The position numbers and the translations under genes are program-made. Below, piece after piece: positions 32,395 to 45,731 of a DNA stretch of 64,000 bases. Each line of letters starts with the position of its first letter. Position 1 is the stretch's first letter. Where the stretch lies: the NCBI GenBank assembly GCA_034769895.1, contig JAWRYS010000701.1:62001-126000 (forward strand), written 5' to 3'. The notes under the pieces were generated by a model that worked only from the letters and a program-made list of their open reading frames with translations, was not told the origin of the DNA and made no database searches. This DNA comes from Magicicada septendecula. Taxonomy: Eukaryota; Arthropoda; Insecta; Hemiptera; Cicadidae.

Positions 32395-33207
32395 ATGGTA
32401 ATAAAAAAGCACAGGAGAGCAACATAAAAGAAAAGGGTGGCAGAAGCCGAGAAAGAGATTGACATTGAAGACAAAGAGGCGGCGCCAGTGGAAGACGTGG
32501 AGATGATACTACTGCTTGCTGAACCAACCAAACCCGTGTTACAGGAGAAACAACCAGAAAACCCAACACAAACGAAGAACGTCATCTTACAGGATATGAT
32601 AAAACTTATGGGGGAATTCAGCAGAACAATAATTGAGAAAATAGATGAAAACAGCAAAAAATTCAGAAGAAAATAGATGATAGTTATAAAAAATTAACGA
32701 AAGAATTATGTCAGAAAATGGATGATATGACCAAAGAAATAATCAATGATACTAAACTGTGGAGGGAAGAATTAAAAAATGATAGCAAACCAGGAACTGA
32801 AGAAATACCAAACGATAAAAAAATGGAACAAGTAAATCAGAAAATAGAAGATAGTAGGAAGGTAATGGAAATAAAGACAAAGAAAATGAGACAAATGCAT
32901 CAAAGGAAACTAATAAAAACACGGGAAGAGTTGGAGATAATGAACAATGGGCTAATTAATGTACTTAATATCCCAATTACCGACGATAAAGAAATCATGA
33001 ATGTCAAAGATTATAGATGGAGGTCAAAAGAAATTTCAGAAATGACACAATCAAACAGTATGTAACCACTTAAAAAAGACTATAGGTAAATGAAATACAC
33101 CAGAAATAGAAATATATGATAAAACATCAGTGATATCATTAATCATTGATGTACCAGTGACATTTTGGTTTAGTAAACTATATGATAGAGTGATTCAAAT
33201 AAGCCTT
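32395..33207 (+). pseudogene. Gag-like frame, unit 1 (unrecognised protein, broken)
   Basis: First ATG after the binding site at 32395. An in-frame stop (TAA) occurs after 10 codons. The same frame continues at 32437-32676, acidic then Lys-rich. A one-base slip in the A run near 32655 would join it to 32718-33065, 115 codons very rich in Lys, Glu and Met with no Pro in the central stretch, probably coiled coil. A third frame then carries the VPVTFWF segment; unit 1 lacks the stop codon seen just before it in other units. The position right after the LTR and binding site, and the charged helical character, suggest a gag remnant. I recognise no domain (no CCHC knuckle). Confidence 0.5.
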
Positions 33208-33818
33208 CATAAACTCGTTGGAACTTGTTGTAGCTCTTAATCTTTCTTCCCTCCTCTTCCAAAACTGGGCGCCACTGAGTTTACTTCGTTTCATATCAGC
33301 TTTAAATAAAATTCAAAAAAATTGATTTTCAATAATAATATTAGCACGATGACATACACGTGAAGTATTATAGGCCTAGATATACCCACAATACGCACAA
33401 ATCAAAAACAAACCGCACACTCAAGATACTCATAAAAAACTGATAATCACGTTTGCTGCGTCGAACCGGGAAGAACTGCACATACGTAGCCCACGTAATG
33501 TATTTTTTATACGTTTATAAATAATATATTCGTCTGTACATGAATAACAATAAAGAATATATATACAAAGCTAATACTGTACGATTATCAGTTTTCCTTT
33601 GCGGCACAACAACTCACTACAAAGTCGCAAAAAATATTGGAGACAGCTAGTGAATACAAAGAGCATGAACACTGATAAAAAACCGTATTGACTAAACGTC
33701 TACACATCACTCGCACGCAAGATAACAAAACTCATTTAAAACAGCATGCACTGTTTAAAAACACCGAGATAAGAAACCGCATAGACTAAACATCTGTACA
33801 CCTGAGAATGAAATAGGT
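33208..33818. other. 611-bp insert in internal region 1
   Basis: Absent from units 2-6, which read through from 'aataagcctt' to 'aaaataacagcag'. It contains two versions of 'actaaac(g/a)tct(a/g)' with flanking 'gataa(a/g)aaacc', about 93 bp apart (about 33676 and 33769), and an inverted 'aaactgataat'. No coding frame. Class unknown. Confidence 0.65.
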
Positions 33819-35266
33819 GATAAATGAAAAAATAACAGCAGAAAAAATGAAATACAAGGGAGAAGCGAGAGATGTCACAAGAACAGAAATAATTCTGAAA
33901 ACGATGGTAGTCCGGACAATAAGGGCAACTGAGATTATGGACCATGGATAAACTAAATACTACGCACCATCAAGAAAAGGGGCTGATTTTTTGATAACCG
34001 ACTACAGAAAAAAACATTTAAAAGAGAAGGAAAAATAATGATAATTTAGAAAAAATAATAGGAATAAAGAATAAAGAAACAAAACCGAGATTGAAGGGAG
34101 AATATTATTCGAGAAAATGAACAATACAAACGAAGATATGAGGAACTGAGCACTATTATGAAAATAACCAAAAGCCCATCAATACAGAATTTGGAAGAGC
34201 ATATGACAGTAAAGAACTATAATAAGGGAATGATATTAAATATCAAAATTGTAAAAGAAAAGTAAGAACAACTTACATCAATTATTTGTAGAAACTAGTT
34301 TTGAATTGAAATATTAAACATTACAAAATTCCAAAAGCAAAGTAAGGACAACTTACATCAATAATGTGAATAAACTAGTCGTGGAAAATAAATATTAAAA
34401 TATTTACGAAGTTCAAAAAGAAGTAAGGACCACTTACATAATATAATGTTAATAACATAATTTGGATGAAAACAAGAGCAAAATAATATTTTTGCGGAAT
34501 GAAAAAAAGGACTATAATCACTACTTTAATTTTAATAAACTTAATTATAATAAGAACCATTGGAAGAATTACTGTCATAACATGAAACAGTAGAAAAATT
34601 TATTGGAAGCAAGATGAAAAAAGAAAAAAATATATATGCTATTAATATTGGTAACCAGAAGATTGTGCGAACAACAGAAGAAATAAAGAGAATTCAGACG
34701 GAAGATTTACACACCATACCTAGCGATAAGTTATATCAGCAGAGCTTTAAAACCTAAGAAGAATAAATGAGATAGAAAATATTAGCAAATTTGAGCAACC
34801 ACGAAGTGATGAATCCAAGGATGTTTTTTATTAGTTGAGAATAGACTATTTTTTAATAATTTTTATTTAATGACTGTATGTAGATGTATTCCATAAGTCT
34901 TATACTTGAGCAGAGATGATGTTCCTCTGATCTCAGAAAGTGTAGTATGGCCAGCAGAGTATTGAGGCCACAAGTGCTGCTCTGAACTGCCCCAGCTCAC
35001 GTGGTAGGGAATGTTAGGGAATGAATATCCCATGGATGAAGCACCAAGTAAAAGAAAAAAATATATATATAATAATAATAATATATCTCAGATTATAATA
35101 ACTATCTAATAAGAATAAAATAAATGGAAAAACAAATTTTTTTAAAGCTCAACTACGAAGAAGCAGGTATAGAAGTGGGTAGGAAGACAAGTAAAATAAT
35201 AAACAATAAATATCATAAGCATTTATTTCATCCATACTAAACGTATGATCTGAATTAATCACTTCT
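33819..35266 (+). other. Non-coding 3' part of internal region 1
   Basis: Continuation of the broken third frame to about 33950, then AT-rich sequence with stops in all frames, similar in all units. A GC-richer stretch near 34960-35030 ('cccagctcacgtgg') is the best-conserved landmark and recurs in every unit. Confidence 0.6.
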
Positions 35267-35275
35267 GGAGGAGAG
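35267..35275 (+). promoter_or_regulatory. Polypurine tract before LTR2
   Basis: GGAGGAGAG followed by 'caatc' and the LTR start. This is the expected place for plus-strand priming in an LTR element. Confidence 0.7.
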
Positions 35276-35280
35276 CAATC

Positions 35281-38200
35281 TGTAGCATGACAGAAAATCT
35301 ACCTTATTATAATTCAAGAATAAGCAAAAATAAAATAAAAACAAACTGGCATAAAGAAAAATTACTATAATAATTAATCAAGAACAACAGTAAACTGAAA
35401 TTCTACATCCAAAGAAATCAAGTTCATTAAAACCAAACATACAATCTATAATAAATAATAGGAAGATGATTATAGTCCAACTTATAGTGTAGATAAAAAC
35501 TTAAAATAAAATAAAAACAATGTAATGAAGTGAAGTAAAGATATTAGATATAAGACAACCTCAAGACAAAAGATAAAAGCAATTATGTCACAAGATTATA
35601 TGACTAAGGTGGACAAGTGTAATTTATTTTTATTGTGAAAAGTGACTACTAATAATGCAAATTAAGTGATGTTCCTTATTCCCCAAGACTAGATAAAATC
35701 ACTAGAGGTAAGATTAGGGAATACAGTGAATAGTAAGGGGAACCAGGGTAAATCCCTAAATCAAAACAAAAACAGCAATAGACTGAATAAAAGTTAACTT
35801 TAATAAACTGTTTAATTACAAACAGATTTGTTTTGTTGTGTTAGAAGTTCATTGAACCCATAGCATTGAATGCTTGGGATTAAATTTATTTTAAGAGAAT
35901 ATCTTTATTATGTTTTAATAATGTCAATTAATCATAAACTATGTTGTAATTAAGTAAGGGCAATTTAGTTGTTAGGATTTTATTGGAATTGTATGTCAGA
36001 AAGGGTAATAGCAATCTGAAATAATTGTAAACTTAGTGATAGAACTAACATCAATACATAAACCAAATTGTAAACCTCACTAACATTATAAATTATTAGT
36101 AAACAAGTTAATGAAACAAATTAAATGAATGAAAATTGTTGAATTTAACACAATAACAATTTATTATAAATGTAACAACACTTTGTGAAAGTAATTAAGG
36201 AATGTATAGGATAATATTAGAAAAAGGCAAGTGTACTAACACTGGGGCCTAGAGAAAAGCCTAAATTGAAGGTAGTGTTCAAATTAGCTAAGTAAATCAT
36301 CAAATTACTGAGAATTAAAGAAACCAAATCATAATAATTCAATCAATGATCTTGTTTAATGATAATTGGAATATAACATATACTGTAAACCATTTAATTT
36401 GTAAGGAAGTAAAGTAAGTAAGGCCTACAAGCAAACATTATGTAAATATGACTTTTGAGTTAAAAAATACTATAAAATATATCATGTATGGTATTAAAGT
36501 ATGCAGAATTAAATAAGGAATTTGATTATGTAATTAGAATTTAATAAGAATAGATAATAATCAAAATGTAATTTTTAATACAATGTAAAATTCAATTCTT
36601 TTGAACAAAATCAAACTTAAGACTTAAGTATCAGCTGACTGAAAACAATGCAAATTTACTAATAAATCAGACAGGACCTTTTGAATGATGAAGAAAAAAA
36701 CTGGGTGTTGATTGTTAAACATCAAGGCGAACACATCAGAATGATATAGCTATAAAAGATAAAAAATGTTTTGACAAGAACTAAGCTTAAGAAAGGAAAT
36801 TTAAAATATGAGTTGTTCATACAAAAGTTAAATAACCAAACCATTACTTTTATGAAGATTGACAATTATAAACCAGATATAGGAACAGTCCAGGCACTAA
36901 TCGAGAAATTTCCAATGTGAATATTATCACGACGTTCTGGATGAACTATTTGAAACAAAGACACTTTTAACCAACACTTATTACCAAAACTAAAACGGAT
37001 TACGAACACTGAATCATCACACTACAACAAGAAAATTAATAACTACTGCTCTGATGAGGGACACTTAAAGAATAAACATTTAAAAAAGAAACCAAATCGA
37101 CCTGAGATAAGAGTTTCGAGCAGTGAATAAGTATTTCATCTCAAAGTCGACTAATCGCAACGAGATCAATAAATTGAATTAAATATTCCATATTTGAGTT
37201 TTATTTCTTTGCAAAGTATACAATTAAAAGAATTTCAGATATTAATTGAAACCTGGACGTCAAGGAAGAAGAGAACGACATCGAAAAGGAGTAAAAACAC
37301 TGAATCTACAAATACAATAAATCGATTATTCAAATCACATAATCTATTTAACGTTTTAAACAAATTATTCATCACCAACCAAAATAAGTAAAATATGAAA
37401 GAAATTAATATAATAACTAGAATTAATACAATAAATCATAAACTAATAAATAAAAATATATATTGTAACTTATATAAACCATGCCCAAATATGATAACAT
37501 AATCACCCCACTTTAAATTTCAGAAATGGGTATTATTTACCTAGCTATAGATTACTTTGTACTACAGAACACTATAAACAATAAATAAGTGACATATAGG
37601 GTACAAAGTGAGATATAGTATACATAGTGAGAAAGTAAGTGGTTAAAAAAGGAGCATCGCACAGATTTATACTGTAGATGGAAAAACAATCAATTGTAGC
37701 AGTAGACTATATTGCTACTGACAAATTCTGTATTTTGTATAATTTGTATTCTGTAGGCCACAAAGGTCTTGTACCTAGGTATAATTTTTATGTTTAATAT
37801 AATAATTGTGTTTAAATATAAGATAACCCAGGGTTAGATATAAAATAATAATAAAATAAAATAATACTATATGAGCAAAATGGCAGAGGAAAATAGTTTA
37901 GTGTAAGGATACTTTAAGCAAATAATAAATAATAAATAAATACAATTGAAGGAAATCAAAATATTAAAGACCTATGTATAAGTTTAAGAGAAAATAGAAA
38001 GAAAAACCTTATATAAATTAAATTGGATTATAAACAAAAGTTAAAAAGGATTATTTTTCTATAAATAAGAATAAATTTATAATAATTAATAACAGCCTAT
38101 ATACTCAAAAGTATATAGATTCACCAATAAAAAATCATAAAAAATTCTTGGTTACTAACAGTAACCAACTAACAAGATATTATTTAATTGTTAAAACGAT

Positions 38201-39655
38201 TGAAAAAAGTGTAATGCCTATTAAAATTTGAAAATTTATGAATACTTTCGGAATAAACAGTGCGAAATTTAATAAAAATTGACGAGAGATGTACACCTTC
38301 TATTAGAACTTCTGCAAGTAGCACCATCCAAGCCTTTATTTGACAAAATTTTGAGAAACTTAACGACTGGTTCCAGGCCTAGTATCTAGCATTTCGAGAT
38401 TTTTGGTGAGACCATATCCTAGTAAAAATTAACTAAATTACAACTCAACTATAACTTCTAACACTAGAAACAGCACTATACAAGTAAACACTTCAGGAAA
38501 AGAGGTGAAACAGACTTTATTAATTTTGTTAACCCAAAAAATCTTCATAACAGATCTCTGTGAGTTTTCAGCCTCCATTAAATAATTCCGTATTGGAACA
38601 TAACCTGTACTCTGGCGGATAAACCCGGAACTACATACTAAAGAAAAAAAAACAAATATAATCTATTTTTTTTCATGTAAAGCTTGGTATTCTATTATTC
38701 ATTTCTGACCGTCTCATAACACAAAGAACTTACCATTAACCCTGGGAAATTAATAAATTAATTCTTTATTGTTTTAATATTTATCAAGGATAAAAATATT
38801 TTGTTATACTTTCTATGTTTACCAAATAAGATCGAACCAATGTTGTGTTGACAGGGAGAATCGATTATAACTTTTTGTATTGGGAGAAGATAAAAAACAG
38901 TGTATTTAATAAATAAATACCATGAATACTTTGTTATAAATAATAAAATGTGTATTATTTTTCGTAGAAGGTAGTTGTTTACAGAGTTTCAGGAGACAAA
39001 GAAGAGGACGAACATCCGTAATAATATTACAGACAATTGGTGAATTTAACCTCTAATTTGTTTGAAAACGTCAAAATCAGCTGGTCTCATGAGCACAGAA
39101 ATTTAAATTAAGTAACTGTATGCTCAGGGGATAATACCTTTGGCCCTCTCTCTCCTAACTACGGTCAAACAACTTCATTGAATTCTCCCAAATCACACAC
39201 TCTCGATTTCAGTTTTTTTGGAACTGTAAACATAAAATATAACGAATTCTGTGATGATCGCAAGAGTGACGATAAAGATCTAACGATACAATCTGATCAT
39301 TAACCGCGAGATGTTACAAGATTGGCGAACCCAACAGTGGGTCTAATAAAATATTAATTCATTAAACAATTACTGTGACTCTCATTAAAGCGAGATTTTT
39401 GAAGGGCAAATAAAACTTAGATTTAATTAAGTAAAGTACTATTTAGGCTCTGAGATATTAACCGCGAAACGTTACAAGATGACGTACCAAAGTGATGCTT
39501 AATTAGGAAAGCTTAACAAATTAACGATAGTACACACATAAGCTCTGAGAGACATAAACCGCGAGACGTTACAATATATATATTTTCTCAATAAATTAAA
39601 TTTAAACAAAATTTTTTCTTATCTTTAATAAGATCAATAAAACAGGTTCGTTACA
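35281..39655 (+). mobile_element. LTR2, with 2.1-kb insert and 0.14-kb deletion
   Basis: TGTAGC start, GTTACA end. Without the insert at 37464-39573 it is about 2265 bp. It lacks about 140 bp present in LTR3 (42379-42518), including the site where the RTE landed in LTR1. Its 3' end variant groups with LTR1. Confidence 0.88.
37464..39573 (+). mobile_element. LTR-like insert (TGTAAC...GTTACA), 2110 bp, possible solo LTR
   Basis: Ends TGTAAC and GTTACA lie between runs of AT ('atatatat' on both sides), so a target duplication of 4-8 bp is likely but cannot be sized. No open frame of note. Near the 3' end the block 'accgcga(g/a)a(c/t)gttaca' occurs three times (39303-39319, 39462-39478, 39557-39573). 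The first is followed by 'ttggcgaacccaacagtggg', which looks like a primer binding site. It may be a solo LTR or a rearranged LTR element of a second family. Confidence 0.6.
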
Positions 39656-39658
39656 AAG

Positions 39659-39676
39659 TGGCACCCAACGTGGGGC
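39659..39676 (+). promoter_or_regulatory. Primer binding site, unit 2
   Basis: TGGCACCCAACGTGGGGC, 17 of 18 matches to the tRNA-Lys1,2-type site. Confidence 0.88.
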
Positions 39677-39888
39677 ATTATTTTAAAGGAATTCGCTACT
39701 CAGAAAGAAGATAGAAATAAATTCCAGACTATAAATAGGAATATTCTCATCTATTTCGGCAACATAAAACGTTCTGTTACAAAGTGGCACTCCAACTTAA
39801 GGGGCTAAAATTAGGAATTGATAGGCAAAAGAAATAAAAATAATCTGCCTAATTTCCAATTTTACCTGGCAACTGTTACAAGCTCAGA

Positions 39889-40832
39889 ATGGTAATAAAA
39901 ATGCACAGGAGAGCAACATAAAAGAAAAGGGCGGCAGAAGCCAAGAAAGAGATTCACATGGAAGACAAAGAGACGATGCCAGTGGAAGACATGGAGATGA
40001 TACTACCGCTTCCTGAACCAAACCCGTGTTACAGGAGAAACAACCAGAAAACCCCACACAAACAGAGAACGTCATCTTACAGGATATGATAAAACTTATG
40101 GGGGAATTCAGCAGAACAATAATTGAGAAAATAGATGAAAACAGCAAAAAATTCAGAAGAAAATAGATGATAGTTATAAAAAATTAACGAAAGAATTATG
40201 TCAGAAAATGGATGATATGACCAAAGAAATAATCAATGATACTAAACTGTGGAGGAAAGAATTAAAAAATGATAGCAAACCAGGAACAGAAGAAATACCA
40301 AACGATAAAAAAATGGAACAAGTAAATCAGAAAATAGAAGACAGTAGGAAGGAAATGGAAATGAAGACAAAGAAAATGAGACAAATGCATCAAAGGAAAC
40401 TAATAAAAACATGGGAAGAGTTGGAGATAATGAACAATGGGCTAATTAATGTATTTAATATCCCAATTACCGACGATAAAGAAATCATGAATTTCAAAGA
40501 TTATAGAAGGAGGTCAAAAGAAATTTCAGAAATGACACAATCAAAAAGTATGTAACCACTTAAAAAAGACTACAGGTAAATGGAATACACAAGAAATAGA
40601 AATACATGATAAAACATCAGTGATATAATTAATCATTGATGTACCAGTGACATTTTGGTTTAGTAAACTATATGATAGAGTGATTCAAATAAGCCTTGAA
40701 ACAAATAAAAAAATAACATCAGAAAAAATGAAATACAAGGGAGAAGCGAGAGATGTCACAAGAACAGAAATAATTCTGAAAACGATGGTAGTCCGGACAA
40801 TAAGGGCAACTGAGATTATGGACCATGGATAA
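39889..40832 (+). pseudogene. Gag-like frame, unit 2 (broken)
   Basis: Same layout as unit 1: ATG at 39889 with an early stop, a first segment to about 40170 (damaged by a small deletion near 40018), the 115-codon Lys/Glu-rich segment at 40208-40555, then the VPVTFWF segment at 40647-40832 in a third frame. Confidence 0.5.
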
Positions 40833-42150
40833 ACTAAATACCACGCACCATCAAGAAAAGGGACTGATTTTTTGATAACCGACTACAGAAAAAAACCATT
40901 TAAAAGAGAAGGAAAAATAATGATAATTAAGAAAAAATAATAGGAATAAAGAATAAAGAAACAAAACCGAGATTGAAGGAAGAATATTATTCGAGAAAAT
41001 GAACAATACAAACGAAGATATCAGGAACTGAGCACTATTATGAAAATAACCAAAAGCCCATCAATACAGAATTTGGAAGAGCATATGACAGTAAAGAACT
41101 ATAATAAGGGAATGATATTAAATATCAAAATTGTAAAAGAAAAGTAAGAACAACTTACATCAATTATTTGTAGAAACTAGTTTTGAATTGAAATATTAAA
41201 CATTACAAAATTCCAAAAGCAAAGTAAGGACAACTTACATCAATAATGTGAATAAACTAGTCGTGGAAAAGAAATATTAAAATATTTACGAAGTTCAAAA
41301 AGAAGTAAGGACCACTTACATAATATAATGTTAATAACATAATTTGGATGAAAACAAGAGCAAAATAATTTTTGGCGGAATGAAAAAAAAGGACTATAAT
41401 CACTACTTTAATTTTTAAAAACTTAATTATAATAAGAACCATTGGAAGAATTACTGTCATAATATAAAACAGTAGAACAATTTATTGGAAGCAAGATGGA
41501 AAAAGAAAAAAAAATATATATGCTATTAATATTGGTCACCAGAAGATTGTGCGAACAACAGAAGAAATAAAGAGAATTCAGACGGAAGATTTACACACCA
41601 TACCTAGCGATAAGTTATATCAGCAGAGCTTTAAAACATAAGAAGAATAAATGAGATAGAAAATATTAGCAAATTTGAGCAACCACGAAGTGATGAATCC
41701 AAGGATGTTTTTTATTAGTCGAGAATAGACTATTTTTTAATAATATTTATTTAATGACTGTATGTAGATGTATTCTAGCAGTCTTATACTTGAGCAGAGA
41801 TGATGTTCCTCTGATATCAGAAAGTGTAGTATGGCCAGCAGGGTATTGAAGCCAGAAGTGCTGCTCTGTACTGCCCCAGCTCACGTGGTAGGGAATGTTA
41901 GGGAATGAATATCCCATGGATGAAGCACCAAGTAAAAGAAAAAAATATATATATAATAATAATAATATATCTCAGATTATAATAACTATCTAATAAGAAT
42001 AAAATAAATGGAAACATCAATTTTTTTAAAGCTCAACTACGAAGAAGCAGGTATAGAAGTGGGTAGGAAGACAAGGAATATAATAAACAATAAATATCAT
42101 AAGCAATTATTTCATCCATACTAAACGTATGATCTGAATTAATCACTTCT

Positions 42151-42159
42151 GGAGGAGAG
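42151..42159 (+). promoter_or_regulatory. Polypurine tract before LTR3
   Basis: GGAGGAGAG, 5 nt before TGTAGC. Confidence 0.7.
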
Positions 42160-42164
42160 CAATC

Positions 42165-44552
42165 TGTAGCATGACAGAAAATCTACCTCATTATAATTCA
42201 AGAATAAGCAAAAATAAAATAAAAACAAACTGGCATAAAGAAAAATTACTATATTAATTAATCAAGAACAACAGTAAACTGAAATTCTAGATCCAAAGAA
42301 GTAAAGTTCATTAAAACCAAACATACAATCTATAATAAATAATAGGAAGATGATTATAGTCCAACTTATAGTGTAGATATACACAGGTAGAATAGGAGCA
42401 GGTAAGGACAAACCATGGATAAACAAACCCACAGAATAAAAAAATAACTATTGAAAAAACAATACCACATTATAAAAATCAAACCCCAAAAAGAAAAACA
42501 TAAGAAAAGTACAATACAATAAAATAAAAACAATTTAAATTAAGTGAAGTAAAGATATTAGATATAAGACAACCTCAAGACAAAAGATAAAAGCAATTAT
42601 GTCACAAGATTATATGCCTAAGGTGGACAAGTGTAATTTATTTTCATTGTGAAAAGTGACTACTAATAATGCAAATTAAGTGATGTTCCTTATTCCCCAA
42701 GACTAGATAAAATTACTAGAGATAAGATTAGGGAATACAGTGAATAGTAAGGGGAACCAGGGTAAATCCCTAAATCAAAACAAAAACAGCAATAGACTGA
42801 ATAAAAGTTAACTTTAATAAACTGTTTAAATAAAAACAGATTTGTTTTGTTGTGTTAGAAGTTCATTGAACCCATAGGATTGAATGCTTGGGATTAAATT
42901 CATTTTAAGAGAATATCCTTATTATGTTTTAATAATGTCAATTAATCATAAACTATGTTGTAATTAAGTAAGGGCAATTTAGTTGTTAGGATTTTATTGG
43001 AATTGTATGTCAGAAAGGGTAATAGCAATCTGAAATAATTGTAAACTCAGTGATAGAACTAACATCAATACATAAACCAAATTGTAAACCTCACTAACAT
43101 TCTAAATTATTAGTAAATAAGTTAATGAAACAAATTAAATGAATGAAAATTGTTGAATTTAACACAATAACAATTTATTATTATAAATGTAACAACACTT
43201 TGTGAAAGTAATTAAGGAATGTATAGGATAATATTAGAAAAAGGCAAGTGTACTAACACTGGGGCCTAGAGAAAAGCCTAAATTGAAGGTAGTGTTCAAA
43301 TTAGCTAAGTAAATCATCAAATTACTGAGAATTAAAGAAACCAAATCATAATAATTCAATCAATGATCTTGTTTAATGATAATTGGAATTTAACATATAC
43401 TGTAAACCATTTAATTTGTAAGGAAGTAAAGTAGGTAAGGCTTACAAGCAAACATTATGTAAATATGACTTTTGAGTTAAAAAATACTATAAAATATATC
43501 ATGTATGGTATTAAATTATGCAGAATTAAATAAGGAATTTGATTATGTAATTAGAATTTAATAAGAATAGATAATAACCAAAATGTAATTTTTAATATAA
43601 TGTAAAACTCAATTCTTTTGAACAAAATAAATCTTGAGACTTAAGTATCAGCTGCCTGAAAACAATGTAAATTTACTAATAAATCAGCCAGGCCTAATAA
43701 ATGATGAAGAAAAACTGGGAGTTGATCGTTAAACGTCAAGGCGAACACATCAGAATGATATAGCTAAAAAGGATAAAAAATTTTTTGACAAGAACTAAGC
43801 TTAAGAAATGAAATTTAAAATATGAGTTGTTCATACAAAAGTTAAATAACCAAACCATTACTTTTATGAAGATTGACAATTATAAACCAGATATAGGAAC
43901 AGTCCAGGCACTAATCGAGAAATTTCCAATGTGAATTTATCACGACGTTCTGGATGAACTATTTGAAACAAAGACACTTTTAACCAACACCTATTACCGA
44001 AACTAAAACGGATTACGAACACTGAATCATCACACTACAACAAGAAAATTAATAACTACTGCTCTGATGAGAGACACTTAAAGAATTAACATTTAAAAAA
44101 GAAACCAAATCGACCTGAGATAAGAGTTTCGAGCAGTGAATAAGTATTCATCTCAAAGTCGACTAATTGCAACGAGATCAATAAATTGAATTAAATATTC
44201 CATATTTGAGTTTTATTTCTTTGCAAAGTATACAATTAAAAGAATTTCAGATATTAATTGAAACCTGGACGTCAAGGAAGAAGAGAACGACATCGAAAAG
44301 GAGTAATAACACCGAATCTACAAATACAATAAATCGCTTATTCAAATCACATAATCTATTTAATGTTTTAAACAAATTATTCATCACCAACCAAAATAAG
44401 TAAAATATGAAAGGAATTAAAATAATAACTAGAATTAATACAATAAATCATAAACTTAAAATAAATAAATAAATAAAAAAATGTCTCAATAAATTAAATT
44501 TAAACAGCATATTTTTATCTTTAATAATATCAATAAAACAGGTTTCATTACA
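42165..44552 (+). mobile_element. LTR3, reference intact LTR (2388 bp)
   Basis: TGTAGC start and CATTACA end, uninterrupted. AATAAA signals lie shortly before the 3' end ('caataaaacaggtttc'). It contains the unoccupied sites of both the mariner and the RTE. Small conserved open frames (such as 44206-44403) show no recognised domain. Confidence 0.92.
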
Positions 44553-44555
44553 AAG

Positions 44556-44573
44556 TGGCACCCAACGTGGGGC
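44556..44573 (+). promoter_or_regulatory. Primer binding site, unit 3
   Basis: TGGCACCCAACGTGGGGC, 3 nt after the LTR end. Confidence 0.88.
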
Positions 44574-44785
44574 ATTATTTTAAAGGAATCCGCTACTCAG
44601 AAAGAAGATAGAAATAAATTCCAGACTATAAATAGGAATATTCTCATCTATTTCGGCAACATAAAACGTTCTGTTACAAAGTGGCGCTCCAACTTAAGGG
44701 GCTAAAATTAGGAATTGATAGGCAAAAGAAATAAAAATAATCTGCCTAATTTCCAATTTTACCTGGCAACTGTTACAAGCTCAGA

Positions 44786-45731
44786 ATGTTAATAAAAATG
44801 CACAGGAGAGCAACATAAAAGAAAAGGGCGGCAGAAGCCGAGAAAGAGATTGACATGGAAGAAAAAGAGGCGACGCCAGTGGAAGACGTGGAGATGATAC
44901 TACCGCTTGCTGAACCAACCATACCCGTGTTACAGGAGAAACAACCAGAAAACCCCACACAAACAGAGAACGTAATCTTACAGGACATGATAAAACTTAT
45001 GGGGGAATTCAGCAGAACAATAATTGAGAAAATAGATGAAAACAGCAAAAAATTCAGAAGAAAATAGATGATATAGTTATAAAAAATTAACGAAAGAATT
45101 ATGTCAGAAAATGGATGATATGACCAAAGAAATAATCAATGATACTAAACTGTGGAGGGAAGAATTAAAAAATGATAGCAAACCAGGAACAGAAGAAATA
45201 CCAAAAGATAAAAAAATGGAACAAGTAAATCAGAAAATAGAAGACAGTAGGAAGGAAATGGAAATGAAGACAAAGAAAATGAGACAAATGCATCAAACGA
45301 AACTAATAAAAACATGGGAAGAGTTGGAGATAATGAACAATGGGCTAATTAATGTACTTAATATCCCAATTACCGACGATAAAGAAATCATGAATTTCAA
45401 AGATTATAGAAGAAAATCAAAAGAAATTTCAGAAATGACACAATCAAACAATATGTAACCACTTAAAAAAGACTACAGGTAAATGGAATACACCAGAAAT
45501 AGAAATACATGATAAAACATCAGTGATATAATTAATCATTGATGTACCAGTGACATTTTGGTTTATTAAACTATATGATAGAGTGATTCAAATAAGCCTT
45601 GAAACAAATGAAAAAAAACAGCAGAAAAAATGAAATACAAGGGAGAAGCGAGAGATGTCACAAGATCGGAAATAATTCTGAAAACGATGGTAGTCCGGAC
45701 AATAAGGGCAACTGAGATTATGGACCATGGA
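44786..45731 (+). pseudogene. Gag-like frame, unit 3 (broken)
   Basis: First segment 44855-45067, second 45111-45458 (115 codons). Two extra bases at about 45073 ('gatgatatagtt') add a frame change absent from units 1, 2 and 4. The third segment is shifted by a small deletion near 45610. Confidence 0.5.

Larger units (their letters stand above)
32162..35280 (+). mobile_element. Internal region 1
   Basis: Runs from the binding site to the purine tract GGAGGAGAG (35267-35275). It is 3119 bp long because of an insert of about 611 bp at 33208-33818; without it the length matches other units. It holds the gag-like frame, then AT-rich sequence with no pol homology. Confidence 0.88.
39656..42164 (+). 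mobile_element. Internal region 2
   Basis: 2509 bp, from binding site to purine tract. No insert. This is the cleanest of the left-hand units. Confidence 0.9.

Noticed and set aside
32382-32657. Hydrophobic minus-strand frame repeated in several units (also 39884, 44773, 49675, 54653, 59553)
   Set aside because: Antisense shadow of the gag-like frame; apparent hydrophobicity comes from reading acidic/Lys codons backwards.
33121-33207. VPVTFWF segment as a retroviral-type protease
   Set aside because: No D-T/S-G active-site triad or flap motif is present; left as part of the gag-like remnant.
37194-37391. 65-codon frame repeated in LTR2-6
   Set aside because: It recurs only because the LTR recurs; no domain, no sign of selection, and it is lost in LTR1.
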